Assembly (NCBI GenBank): GCA_037954665.1
Contig: JBBMOL010000097.1
Coordinates: 2,954,221 to 3,018,220 of the forward strand
DNA from: Laguncularia racemosa
Taxonomy: Eukaryota > Streptophyta > Magnoliopsida > Myrtales > Combretaceae
DNA length: 64,000 nucleotides
Reading direction: 5' to 3'
How positions within the stretch are numbered: position 1 is the stretch's first letter; every line of letters begins with the position of its first letter. Below, piece by piece: positions 50,201 to 62,179 of the stretch. The notes beneath the pieces were generated by a model that was not told where the DNA came from, did not search any database, and saw only the letters and a list, made by a program, of their open reading frames with translations. Made by a program: the position numbers and the translations under genes.

Positions 50201-51402
50201 GTCAAAAGATCGCAGGACTTCACTTTTAAAGAGACCAACTCATGGAAGAGGAAATGTTCAGAGAAGGATGCGCTCTTGCATATGCATTTCAACTTTGGCA
50301 GATCAGATATCTTTATGCTCTTCAATTTCCAGGATCTACTTTTGGCATGTTTTCTCCCGTCCAAAGTGTGTCCCTCAAATTCAAATATTACTTCTAGTGA
50401 ATTGCATTTTGTCACTATGAGGGAGTCCAAGCTCTGCAAGTTGTTCATCATGATCGACGGGATAAGGGATGAAAGTTCGTTACAATCTTCCACCGCAAGT
50501 TTCCTTAATTTGCAGAGGAACCTTGCAGAAAGTTCATTACGCCATATTTCCTTTATCTTCAATCCTTGGACTCGCAACTCTCGTAGGTTTGGAAGTATAA
50601 CCTGCAAAGTTTCCACGTACGTGCATCAATCATAAGTAGTAAAAAGTGGGATCGGATGTATATTGGGAATTTCAGTTAGAGAATAAACCTTCTCATCAAA
50701 CAAAGGTCCAGATTCATCTTCATTAGAGGCTGGATTAGGAGGCTTCGAGATAAATGCCTTCAATTTGGTGCATTGAATAATGGATAAGTCTTTCAAAAAT
50801 GGAAAATAGTGCTCTGCTTGCCCTGTGCAAAAACTAGTGAGGCTGTCAAGATCCTCAAGCTTCAAACAATATAAACGACTGAATGCCATCTCTTCCAATG
50901 AGGCAACTTCTTCATCTTCTGTCACTGCAGAAAAAACTTCAACCATACTTGAGCAAGAAGTAATTTCTAGATTTTCAAGTACAGAAAGGGTCCTGGCAGT
51001 GGCAATAGGGAAAAGATCAACCAAATCACCACAATCGGATAGACGTATATTTGTTAAATTTGGAAATTCCAACATTGCCTCTTTGGAAGATCCCTTCATC
51101 ACCAAATGTTTCAATGTCGGTAATCCACACAGCGACATTTCTTTCAGTTTAGACATCATTAATTCTCGCTCGCCGAGTTCAAACAATACTTCTAAAGCCT
51201 CGCAATTCTCCACCTTAAGTTCTGCAAGATTCTGCATTCTCCCCATCAAAGCCATAGGGAAAATGGTTTTTAGGTTCCCACAGTCTTCAATCTCTAGAGA
51301 TGCTAGCTTGCATAATGAATCTTCAGAGCGATAGATTTCCCACATGTTTGTCAAGCTTTCCAGTGAAGACAGGACCAGCTTTTCTAAGCTTGGTAGTTTA
51401 GC
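47293..51402 (-). CDS. Modular LRR exons, 3' half of the CC-NB-LRR locus
   Basis: Four LRR-coding exons, each bounded by plausible GT-AG sites and all in phase 0: 51402-50689 (238 codons, starts AKLPSLEKLVLSSL), 50601-49891 (237, starts VILPNLRELRV), 48992-48177 (272, starts LVAFSNVKSLII) and 47799-47293 (168 then stop). Each repeats the plant LRR pattern of this family, with cores such as LxxLxIxxCxxLxxLFPxSxAxxLxxLExLxVxxCxxMxEI. This is the part that normally shapes recognition. The fourth exon is unlike the others in carrying a Glu-rich run and ends early at a TAA. These exons continue the R gene at 53034-58608, but exon 3 there has an in-frame stop and a phase that does not fit 51402, so they may be stranded. 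A predictor could equally call them a separate LRR-only gene. Confidence 0.65.
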
Positions 51403-52812
51403 CTACGAGCATTACAAGACATTAACTTTTTTAGTTTTTCGAGTCTCAAAGTAAGCTTTCTTCAATTAAAATGGAAGCACTCTGTTTTGTGTGATAAAAG
51501 CGCAATGGAAAGAGACCAGTGCATTGACAACACAATCACTAAGTTAAATGATGCCTTAACTTGTCAAGTAAAACCTCCAAGAGACAGCAACATAAAATCG
51601 TCAAGGTCACAGCTGCTGTTCCTCCATGCCACGTGGCCTTATTAAATCTCAACGACATTACTAAAATAACTTAATATTTTTTGTGAAATTGAATCACATC
51701 TATTAATAAGTTTTTTTTTTAATTAGCCACACAAAGTTATGGATTAACCCATTAAACAATTATCTCATAGATTTTTGTTTAAGTTAGTCACATAACACTT
51801 AAAATGAATTAATGGTTGGATTCTTAAACTATAATATTTTTATCGAATTTATTCACATATTTAACTTAGAAAGAGAAAGTTATCTTTGCAAGTATTAGTA
51901 TAATTTTCATTGTAATTTTCTATTATAATTATTAAGCAAATTATAGACAACATAAGAAACATATTTTTTAAATAAAAAATCGAATACTATGGCATATTTA
52001 ATTTATAACTTTTTTAATCAATAAGCTAGTTAAATTTGGACGCGAAACATACTTAATAAATAGGTTGAGTTATAGGTTTAGATTTTTTAAACTCAAATAA
52101 TATACAAACATCATTGATTGAGATTTTTAGGCATGAACACATTTGCTTCCACATACAAAACATGTCCTATTAACACAAATTGTCAATTGTAGCTTCATAT
52201 GTAGTTAACCTTTTATCTTTAAAATTGAGCATTTAGAACTTGATATTTTTTAACCCTATTTTACTGTTTTACCTTTAAATAAATAGGAACAAAATACTAA
52301 AATAATTAACAAGACATAAAATCAAGTGCAAAATAGTAGGAGTCTAAAAAATATTTTTTCAAATTTCGGATTATAAACACTTAATTTTAAAGATAGAAGT
52401 TGAATATACATGTATTTGCACCTTTTCCCTTTCTTTTTTTTTTTCATTTTTTTTAATTATGTGTCATTGACCTCAAACTTTTCTTTGAATTGGTCAATGT
52501 CTTGATCAAAGTATCTAGGGTACAAATTTCTGCCTGTATTTATAGCCTCATTATTGTATATATAATAAATAATCATATAGTTCCTAACTTTGACTTATTT
52601 TATTGATAATAAAATTAATAGGTGGTCTCTAGAAATGCTAATGGGAAGAGAAAACCTTTTATCAAATAATTACAAATATATTTGCTTGTTGGTGCATACT
52701 ATTATCATGAACATATAGTTGTTTAAGCCCACATATAATTTGATTGCCCTTGGATTGTTGGTCTAAGTGTGGTAATCCATAAAAAAATAGAGTTTGAATT
52801 AATTGCACGTAC
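51403..52812. other. AT-rich intron or gap between LRR exons
   Basis: No LRR coding sequence is seen here. It is much longer than the 87-bp intron that separates the next two LRR exons. The exon phases on its two sides do not match, which suggests an exon has been lost. Confidence 0.45.
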
Positions 52813-53033
52813 CTCTGCATTGAAGAAAAACTCATCTCGTCACTGCTAACATTTTGGGTTGTGGCTGCCCTCAACAGTTTCTTCTCATTTTTTGGAGAAA
52901 CTATTGTCCCCATCCTCGATAATTTCTTTTTGTTTCTTGAAGGAACGAATGTGCTCATCTTGGGACAATCGCATATCTCTAATTGCTTTAAGCGAGGAAA
53001 ATCAAGACGAATGATTTTCGTTGGCAAACATTC
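52813..53033 (-). pseudogene. LRR coding sequence beyond a premature stop
   Basis: Directly after the in-frame TGA at 53036-53034 the same frame continues ECLPTKIIRLDFPRLKQLEI and further LRR-like residues to a good donor AG|GTACGT at 52813/52812. This is the normal end of exon 3, cut off by one nonsense codon. Confidence 0.65.
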
Positions 53034-56000
53034 TCAAAATTTCATATTTGAAATCCTTAACTCCTTCAATGATGAAAACTCTATACTATCTTTGATGTTG
53101 TCACTGTATTTCTTCTCTTCCTCAAAAATTATTTCCATCGTCTCGCAATTCTCAATTGATATGTGGCTTATACTTTGCAGTGACTTGGCCATTGATGAAG
53201 AAAACAGATACTTTAATCCTTTACAACTAGACACCTGCAGCGACTTCAGACTCTTGGCAGCTTCTTTGGTGGTTAACTTGTCAAGATAAAAAATTGTTCT
53301 CATGCACTCGCAATTTTCTATTGTTAATTGCTCCAAGCCCTTGAGCTGTAATAGCAATTTGGAGTCTATAGCATTCGAAAGTCCATTGCATGCTTCAACT
53401 TTTAGAATGCGAAGACGATCTAAATTCACTGGATATTTACTATGAGATATCTTTTCCAGTAAAGGAAGTGAAGACAATGTCAAAGACTCCAAATACGGAA
53501 AGGAAACCTAGCAAGGGAAAAAAAAAAAATCACATTATAAAGATTTTAACATTTCATATAAATCGGTTTTCTTTCGTTTCACTTTTCCGTAAGAAAATAA
53601 AAAGGAAAAGAAAAGGTGATTTTTTTTATTGATTTAAATGCATAAATTTCTCCCATGATCTTATATGTAATATGAGAAATATACAGGGCATAGCCATCAA
53701 GCTATTAGCAAGTGTCAAGTATTCTAATAAGAAAAAAGAATTGGAAACAATTAGGGGAGGTGATTACCTGTTGTCCATTGAGAAATACATGTTGAGAGCT
53801 ATCATCATCTTCAATTGTCTTCCTACAAAAGCTCAAAATTTTGGGCAAATTTGACAATTTCAACGTGCGTAACCTTTTAAATTCCATCTGCTTCAATTGG
53901 TGATCAATTGTTGCTCCTTTTTCTTCAACAAAGCCATCAACCGAATCGAGTGTAATAATCTCACTAACCATTTCGCAGTCTTCAACTTCGATTTCTTCAA
54001 TTTGCAAGAACTCTTTTGCTAAGGAGATGGAAAATAGATTCCTTAACTTATGGCAAGATTTTATCCTTAAGGATTTCAAATTAGTGAAGGAATCTGCAGT
54101 GAGCTTGCCTCGATATATCTTCTTTAAGTTGGTTAGCTTAAAAAGATATAAAGACTCCAAGGATGGAAATTGAGACCGCTCGTTTGGGCAGAAAATGTAT
54201 TGAATTCTTGGGCTATATTGGAGATCTATCTGCCTTAATTCTGGAAAACTCCCTTTTGATAATTCGACAATTCCTTTTTCAATTCCTCTCCATCCTAGGA
54301 GGCTCATTTTTTGAGCGCTTTGTAATGTAACTTGAACCCAATCTTCCCATATGATCTTACTATTGTCTGAGTTCAACTTGAGCTCTAGTGTTCTGTCTTC
54401 ATCATACCGCATAAAACAGTGTGGTCGACTCCCTATGAGAATTTCATACCTCTTGAGCTTTTTGAAGGGGAGATCATGAGGGAGTGTATCAACATTGGGA
54501 ATACAAATCTTAAGATAGCTTAAGCACGACAGATTGCTTAGTTCATTGAGGCTTGCATTAGTTACTCCTTCCATTTCCCATCTATCAAAAGTATCAGGCA
54601 AAGTCAACTCTTCTAGACGAATTAAGCTTCCAAGAACTTCAGGTTCAATTACTTCTAACGAGTAACAATCACTCAGGTCTAGAAGCCTTAGATCAATCAA
54701 CTTGCCAATTTCTTTTGGGAGCCTAGAAATGTTAGATCCACGAAAAGTGAGCATTTCTAATTTCTTTAATCTCCCAATGTTCCTTACATCTTCAACTTCG
54801 CAATAATCTAGACATAGAGTGTGGATTTCATGAAGGAGTTCAATTGAGGAAGGCAATGCAGAAAGAACAGCTCCAGAAAGTTTCATAACTTTGAGTTTCC
54901 TCATGTCATCGAAAAATGAATTAGAAAAATTGAGAGGGTAACGTTCAATGTCTAGTAAAAGCATGTTCAGCTCCGGGCATCTCAATGCTTCAAGAAGTTT
55001 GTTGATATCATCAACATTAAGCAAAGATATGGATTTGCATCTCTCTAACTCCTTTGAACGACCATCCAATGATTCCTTGTTCCGTATAACAAGAGAATAG
55101 TGCTCTTTTTTTGCAATGGAGAGGGAAACCTCACTCACCAGGTCATGTATTTTGATGAAATTGCTTCCTTCATCTTCTAATAAGCCATTGTACTTAAGAT
55201 TCTCAAGTAATGCATGTAGTCTCTCTCTACATTCTATCGTCTCACCTTTTAGGAAGCCTATCCCCATTCCATAAATGAGTAAATCATCAATAGAGAGGAT
55301 TTGGCTCCCAATTTGGCCACACAATAAAAAGAGTGCCTTGGCGTCCTCTGCTTTTATGACCTCGTAATCAATTCCTAGTGTTTCCTCTACAAATTTCTTC
55401 ATTTCTTCACTGTCTGATTGTTTTAAATTTTTCAAAGTGTCATCCCAATTATGCGATTTTTGTCTCTTCAACTTTTTAGCAAGGGGGACAATAAATAATG
55501 GCAAACCTGCACATCCGTCAACCAACTGTTTTTTTAGAAGTTCTTGTGTTGTTACATGATTGACAGGGTATCCTACAATCTTCTCAAATAGCTTCATTGC
55601 TTCTTGTCCCTCCAAAGGCTCGAGAGTAAGATTTGGTTTAGAATTCATGTCCTTCATTAGGATTTCTTTGCTTCTAGATGTCAGTAGTAACTTGATATGG
55701 CTTTCGCCTTGGGGAATTCCTAGCTTAACCAAATCTAGTTTTTTCCAAACATCATCAAAAATCATGAGAATTCTTTTGCTTTGCTTCAATCGATCACCTA
55801 AACGATGTGCTTTATGCTCCACGCTATTTTCTTTCTCAAACTTTAGTCCTAGCCTACAAAAAGAATTGATATTTCCTTTTAGTTGTAAAAATTGTGTAGT
55901 GTGATTGAAAAAAATGGGTAAATGATTGGATCTACTAGAGCGTTTAAGTTTTTGTTTCCTAAAATTGGAGAGAGTATGCAATAGAATGTCAAGCACCTAA

Positions 56001-58608
56001 CTATATAGGTTTATAGCATGTACTTAAGGTATTGCTATTTGAAAGGCACATCTGAGAACTTTGATTGCATGATGCTTACTAGTATATAAAGTGTCGCCCA
56101 TGTTATAGAGATAATTTGTAACATATTTATATGAATTACGAAACAAATAAAATAAAATTCGAAATAATAGCTAGTATGAGTTTTCCATTGATTCAATCAT
56201 CTAAATAAAAGGACAAGGAAACTAATTTTCTCTCTCTTTGGATCATTTTTCGCAAATCACTCTCTTAACTCATTACTCCCTCAAACACCTCTCTAATTTC
56301 TCTCATTATGCAATCACTAAGTCAATATGTACTTGAGTATCAACATTCATGAGTTATTTTTATTATGTTGTAGATACTATTAGTTAATTATACAAATATA
56401 TATATATATATCGCAACAATTTGAATTTATACTATATTACTTATGGTGTTTCTGTATATTTGTGTTACTGGAAAAGAGTTACGTACGATGCTTGAAATAA
56501 TGAATGGCTAGATGGTAGAAAGTTTTGTCATTTGAAACGATAGTAACTCGTATACAAAGTTTATCGTTAGGGCCAATATATAAACGACAAAAATAAAAAG
56601 GTAATATATACCAAGAATACCAGAATGTATCATCAATGAAAAGGAAAAAACACCAAAGCAATTAAATATTATATATATTTGGAGGAGTATAGCGGTACTG
56701 TATGTGTAAAAACTAAATATAAAGGTAAGGTAAAATTCTATACCATAAAATACAAACTTCAATAACTGCAACCTAAAAAATAAACCATCGCTCTCAACTT
56801 CATTTTGCTATATTTATTATATTAAGTTAATACTCCTCTTTTAGTTGCATACCTTAAAAAAAAAAAGTTTTTTGTCATGATATTCTTTATTTTGTCCTTA
56901 GAATATTTAAATATATATATATATATATATTTTAAAAAAGTGGCATGGTTTGCTTTGAACAATAAAAAGAAAAAAAAAAGGTAATAAATAATAAAAAAAC
57001 GCGCTTTCTTTGTAGAATCAAAATTTTTTAGATTGTTGAGCTTTTTTGAATATGTTCTTTAAACATCATTTTTCACTCAACATTTGTGTGCTTTTAGACC
57101 AATTGATCATATAAAATCCATTTCAGTTAACCTTTTGCACATTTTGGATGATTGGTTATTCAAATTTGGGTATTCTAAGCTTTTGAAAAATTCTTCTAAA
57201 TCATTACTATTACTATTCCCGCACCCTTGGATGCAAAGCTTGTCCTTTTATTGTGTTTTTAAATGTCAAAGAACCAAAAAGTGTATTTTTACCCCTTAAA
57301 AAATCTGCTCAAGTCAAAGAACTAACTGAAAAATGGCTCTAGTTAAATCCTAAACATTCAATAATTTTAAGTAAAATTGGTAACTTCATTCCGATATTCT
57401 TAAAAAATGTCTACATGTTAACCACTTACTTGGAATAAAAAGGTTTTCCTTAATTAGATTTACATTTTACATCATGTGGACTTCCTCTAGTTAAATCCCA
57501 AACATTCAATAATTTTAAGTAAAATTCATTTTAGTTAATTCAGCCTTTCGATCTAAACTACTGAATTTTATCAAAATAGAATCAAGCTGGCATATGTTAA
57601 TCTATATAGTTGTCGGTTCGACATTTGGGACATTTGAAATCCCCTTCCATTACTGGCATAGACTAATATATATTTGGACAATTATAGTAAATCATGGTTT
57701 TGACACCACCACAAGGGATGGCCACATTAACAATATCAAGTTCCGTCTGAATTGAATCTTGACCATTATTGTTTACATGGTATTGCGCTCCAATGAATAG
57801 TCAAATATAAAACATTTCACAGCCAGATTGGAAATAGATTAACTAGCGTTGATTAATAGACAAACACAATTATGGTATCAATCATATTGATATTATTGCA
57901 AACATACCTGTATGCAATGTCATCTTGGATTTTTTCCAAGTTGGGAGCTTGACCGACGGTCACAAGTGTCACATCAACAAAATCGTAGCCAAGCTTTTTC
58001 TCTCTAACTTGCTTCTCAACTTGCTTCATCAGTACAGACTTGCCAACACCAGAACGACCCGAAACCCCCACAATCCTTACATTTGAATCCATCAGAGCTT
58101 TGTTGATTTCTTCGAGGAGATCCTCTCTCGATTTTGTGACAGGATAGTTGGCACCGGTGTATGTGCCAGTGACTCTTCCAAGGGGTGCACTTGGATATGA
58201 GATTCTTCCCAACTTCTCTTTCTCGTCCTTCAACTTCTTGGCTAATTGTGTTATTTCTTCTGCCTGCTTGCTTATCTGGAATCGTGTGGAGGGATTCGGG
58301 ATGATTCCTCGGACGCAATATATCTTAGACTTCTTGTTCTCCTCTAGAAGGTCACTTGCTCTTTTAATGATATTATTCGCTTGATCAATCCACCTAGTGA
58401 CCGCCTTCTCAATGTTTTCCGCGTTGTTGGAAGCTTCATCAACGTCATGTTGAACCTGGTTTCTTGCACCCTCGAGATTCCCTAATCCCTCTGTCAAATC
58501 TTTAACATATGACTTGTATTTTAGCACGTACTTGAACTGCTCTTTCACAGCCTTAATCAATGACTTGATAAGTGAATCTGCTACTGGTGCAGCAACTATT
58601 TCAGACAT
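53034..58608 (-). CDS. CC-NB-LRR resistance protein, At4g27190/RPS2 type, truncated
   Basis: Exons 58608-57908, 55853-53768 and 53507-53034. Joins are in phase (CAG|GTATGT donor; TTGTAG and GCTAG acceptors), giving 1086 residues up to the stop. Residues 1-150 form the coiled-coil region typical of this non-TIR class. The NB-ARC domain then follows: Walker A GRSGVGKS (184-191), kinase-2 ILMIFDDVW (262-270), RNBS-B LLLTSRS (about 289-295), GLPL (350-353), and an MHD variant IHDL (469-472). LRRs start near residue 480. The family senses pathogen effectors and triggers hypersensitive defence. Oddities: Walker A has KSVL instead of the usual KTTL, the MHD Met is Ile, and exon 3 ends at a TGA although LRR sequence continues. 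The first intron is about 2 kb. It may be a truncated but expressed NLR or a young pseudogene. Confidence 0.8.
57337..57527. repeat. 43-bp direct repeat in NLR intron 1
   Basis: CTCTAGTTAAATCC(T/C)AAACA.. at 57337-57379 recurs at 57485-57527 with one or two differences. It is a short duplication inside the first intron of the NLR. Confidence 0.6.
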
Positions 58609-59178
58609 TCTCTCCTTTTTTTCTCTCCCCTTGTTTTTTCAATTTTTTTTTTTTTAGTAGCAACCTTGTAGTTGGTAAAAAAAGTACAGTCAAAGAAAAA
58701 AATACTTCAAACCAAGAAAATAGACAAGCGAACGCGATCTTCTTCTTCTTCTTCTTTTTTTTCCTTTAAAAAAAATTATCAACTGGAGAACAATGAAAAT
58801 GCAAAAGATGAACAGAAAGCAATCTTGCAAAGGAGAGCCGTTAAGAGCGGAGAGTAACTTAAAATCTAAAAATCCTTTTTTTTTCTGGGGAAAAAAAGAC
58901 GCACAATTTTTTTTTTTTTTTTTTGGAGGAGGATATAACGAAACTTTCAAAGCAAAACAACACAAAACCAAATGGTTTTCTTACTGCTATTGGAACAAGA
59001 AAGTTTGTTTATACTAAATTCTTTGGTTGCTGTTTAATATATCAGTTGTGTTTTCGGAGAGAAGGAAGGTGATGTATTCTGCCACGAAAGTCGAATAGAA
59101 CAACAGAGGAAGAGAGAGAGAGAGTTTGTGATATGAAATGAAATGTGTTGGTTATTATTTTCTGTGATGAGTAGGGTG

Positions 59179-59186
59179 TATTTATA
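59179..59186 (-). promoter_or_regulatory. Candidate TATA box of the NLR
   Basis: TATAAATA on the minus strand, about 570 bp upstream of the ATG at 58608. This would imply a long 5' UTR or a leader intron. The region between is rich in T and A homopolymers (58620-58930), giving spurious Lys/Phe ORFs. Confidence 0.35.
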
Positions 59187-61412
59187 TGAAAGGAAAAGCA
59201 TCACGCGTGTCAGAATGCACACAATTGCAAACAGCTAGTACCTATCAACACCGGTACAACACATGCTCGAGTTGGATTTAAATGGAAAACTACTATTTTG
59301 ACCAATTTCTCATGTAAGATTATTCCTAACTTACTAAAACTAATTTCCCCATAACTCCTTCTTTTTCATTGATGTTGTAAAGCTAGAAGCATTTATTTAC
59401 GTGAGCTTTCTAATGCCCATGTAAGATCATTATTCTTATTTCTTTCTTCATTCCCTCAAATAAATAATATAATCCCAATTTTATTATATTCAAATAAATA
59501 TCATCATATTAATTTACTATAATAATTATTTTTTAATAATAATTGTTTTATTATTATCCTATTTTATTTAGCAGAAATAAAAAGGCTTTGAGTTAATGAT
59601 GCTGTTTTTCAAGTAATTAATTGTTTTTCAACCAATCATCACCGGTTGCGTACGTTTGCTGGGGTTCTCCATCTTTTTCTGTTTTTTCTTTAATTTTTTT
59701 TTAGCAGCATTTGCGAGAGCTTAAGCGAAGCACGTGTACCAAAACATGTACTCTGCGACAGAAAATGAGAAAACTTTAGTTAATGGTCACTGTTTTTTAA
59801 ATAATTAATGATGGAGTCGCTGTAATTTTCAACATAATCGAGCTAATGGCTTTAAGAAGTAAAATTTTGAGTAGATATAACTTCAAATATTTGAAGTAAA
59901 CATTAATAAATAAAAAACTTAATTAGTATGGTAATTAATAATTTTAAAATTTAAATATGAAATAAAAAAATACTAAATATTGATGTAAAATCTTTCACAT
60001 TATTAAATAATTAATGAAAGAATAATGGGCAATTCATTCTTTTGGTTTTTGTTTGATAAAACTAATAACTACTAAGTATAATATAACCTTGTGTTTACCG
60101 TTTAATAATAGATACGAAACAACATAATTTTGTAATTAATAACAAAATATTATGAAATCACATGATTATTCATAATTTGAGCCTTTTTAGACATATCATG
60201 CACTTGACAATAAAATAATACATACAATTACTAACTTTTCAATAAAAATGTTTTAAAAAAGAACTTCATAAAGTCTTAAGATAAATAAATTTCTTCCTAA
60301 AAGTAAGATATATAGCATAAGGTATATAATATAATGAGTATATATATAATGAAGGATTACATGTTAATTTATAATTATGTCAATTATGGCCAAAAGTTTC
60401 CATTATTTTATTTATATTTTAAAGTATGCGGGGCATGGTTGGCTCGCAGGTTATGTGGGATGGGTCAAAAAGCCCATAACTTATGCAAGCCATAATTTTC
60501 TAATTCAACTCACAATTTTTTGTCGGTTAGATGGGTCGACCTGCTTGGTTAGTTTAGCGTGCATAGACACTACCCCTTTAACCCATTTATGCATATTGGT
60601 GAGTTATATGAGCTTATTCACAATCCACTAACAATATTTCTATTTTATTTTTTCATTTAAAATTATACAAAATAAAAAATCCATAATGACCATATATCTC
60701 TTATATAGTAACATGATGAATTGATTTAATATTTTATACTATATTATAAATATTAGAAGTGTAACATTTTTATTATAAGGATATTGTAAAGTGATGGAAG
60801 AATTAAAGAAATAACTAGAAAGGAAGATGAAATGACTATGAGGAGAAAGTAAGAAAGAAGAGTGAGAAAGGTAATGATAAATGATAATATGAGACTTAGG
60901 TTGTTTAGTTTATTAGATTAAGTTTAAAAATAAAATGAATTAGTAACTTAATGTTACGTTATGAATGTAATGTGCAACTAAGTTATGCTATGTTGAATTT
61001 TTTTTTTTTATTTCTTTGTATTGGTAAGTTGCTTTGGGTATTAAACGAATTGATCCACTTTAACTTACAAGTTAAATGGACCAATCTCATTTGACTTAAT
61101 AGATAAAAAGATTTAGCCTTAACTCATTTTTCTTCTTCTTCTTTTTTTGCAATTTGGGCTTTCATGGATTGATATTCTAAGCACTTCATGAACAATTCAA
61201 TAATGGATTGAACAGTGGAGAATTGACTTTTCACTTCCTCAAATCACCATTGTAGTTGTTAATGGTAGAGGCATTGATCCATCCTTACTAGCGATAGATG
61301 ACACATTAGCACTAATTTTTTACTCTAATGAGGTGGTGGTAATGGTGTTCCTAAATACCAAATTCGCTTAAGTTAGAATTTGTTTAATTGGGGCTACTTT
61401 GGTTGACTGGAA

Positions 61413-61445
<33 letters not shown>

Positions 61446-62179
61446 TAAGTTTTAGGCCCTAAATCAATTGCAACCACTTTTGTGTTTTAATTTTTACTGT
61501 GGAGTAAGAATTTGTAAAGTGAAGTTTTGACTTGGTTACAGGTATATTTAAAGTGAGAAAGTTTAATTTTGTTTAATTTAAGTTAATTTGATTCAAATTG
61601 ATCATTAATTCGCGCTTTCTAAGCCTAAATATTTACATTTGTTGTATTGAATTTACATTAGGGACATTGATTTGCTTATTTTATCCAAAACTTACATTTA
61701 ATTCGACAATTTTGATTTTTTTTTAGTTAAATTGAATCTTTTGATTGATTTAAAGTTATTTGGTGAAAAATAGGCAAAGATTTCATTAAAACTTGTAGAA
61801 GTTGAATCAAAATGAAAAAAATTTAGGGAAATTGCAAAAAAAAAAAAAAAAAACCCTTAAACTTTCTTCTATGTGTGGATTTACTCCCCAAATTTGGAAA
61901 ATGCACTTTTGGACTTCTAAACTTTAAAAAATTGGCAAAATTAAAGGCAAATTAATTATTTTCATCGAGAAAAGATTATGCACATAACACAAAACTAAAT
62001 TTTTATAAAATAAATTGAAAATGCTCTTCTTTTATTTTCTCTCTCTTCCATTGTCTTTATGATATTAGAGAGAGAGAGAAACATATTGAAAGTTTGCGAA
62101 GAGAGATTGAATGAGAACAAAAATAGATAAATAAATAAATATTAAAGAAAAAAACTAACTCTGTTTGTGGGCTTTGAGG
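59187..62179. other. AT-rich intergenic DNA
   Basis: No gene is recognised. A patch at 60,420-60,620 with repeated GGGT/ACCC-rich words resembles the ends of hAT-type elements, but I could not find paired TIRs. A (GT)n-T(n) tract lies near 61,420-61,445. Confidence 0.4.

Noticed and set aside
49880..50635. 251-codon plus-strand ORF
   Set aside because: Exact antisense of an LRR exon, with no family resemblance or start context; a shadow.
58690..58971. Lys-rich and Phe-rich ORFs near the NLR start
   Set aside because: They arise from T and A homopolymers in the NLR leader region.
60377..60631. Possible hAT element
   Set aside because: Word composition is suggestive, but no paired terminal inverted repeats or 8-bp duplication could be found.
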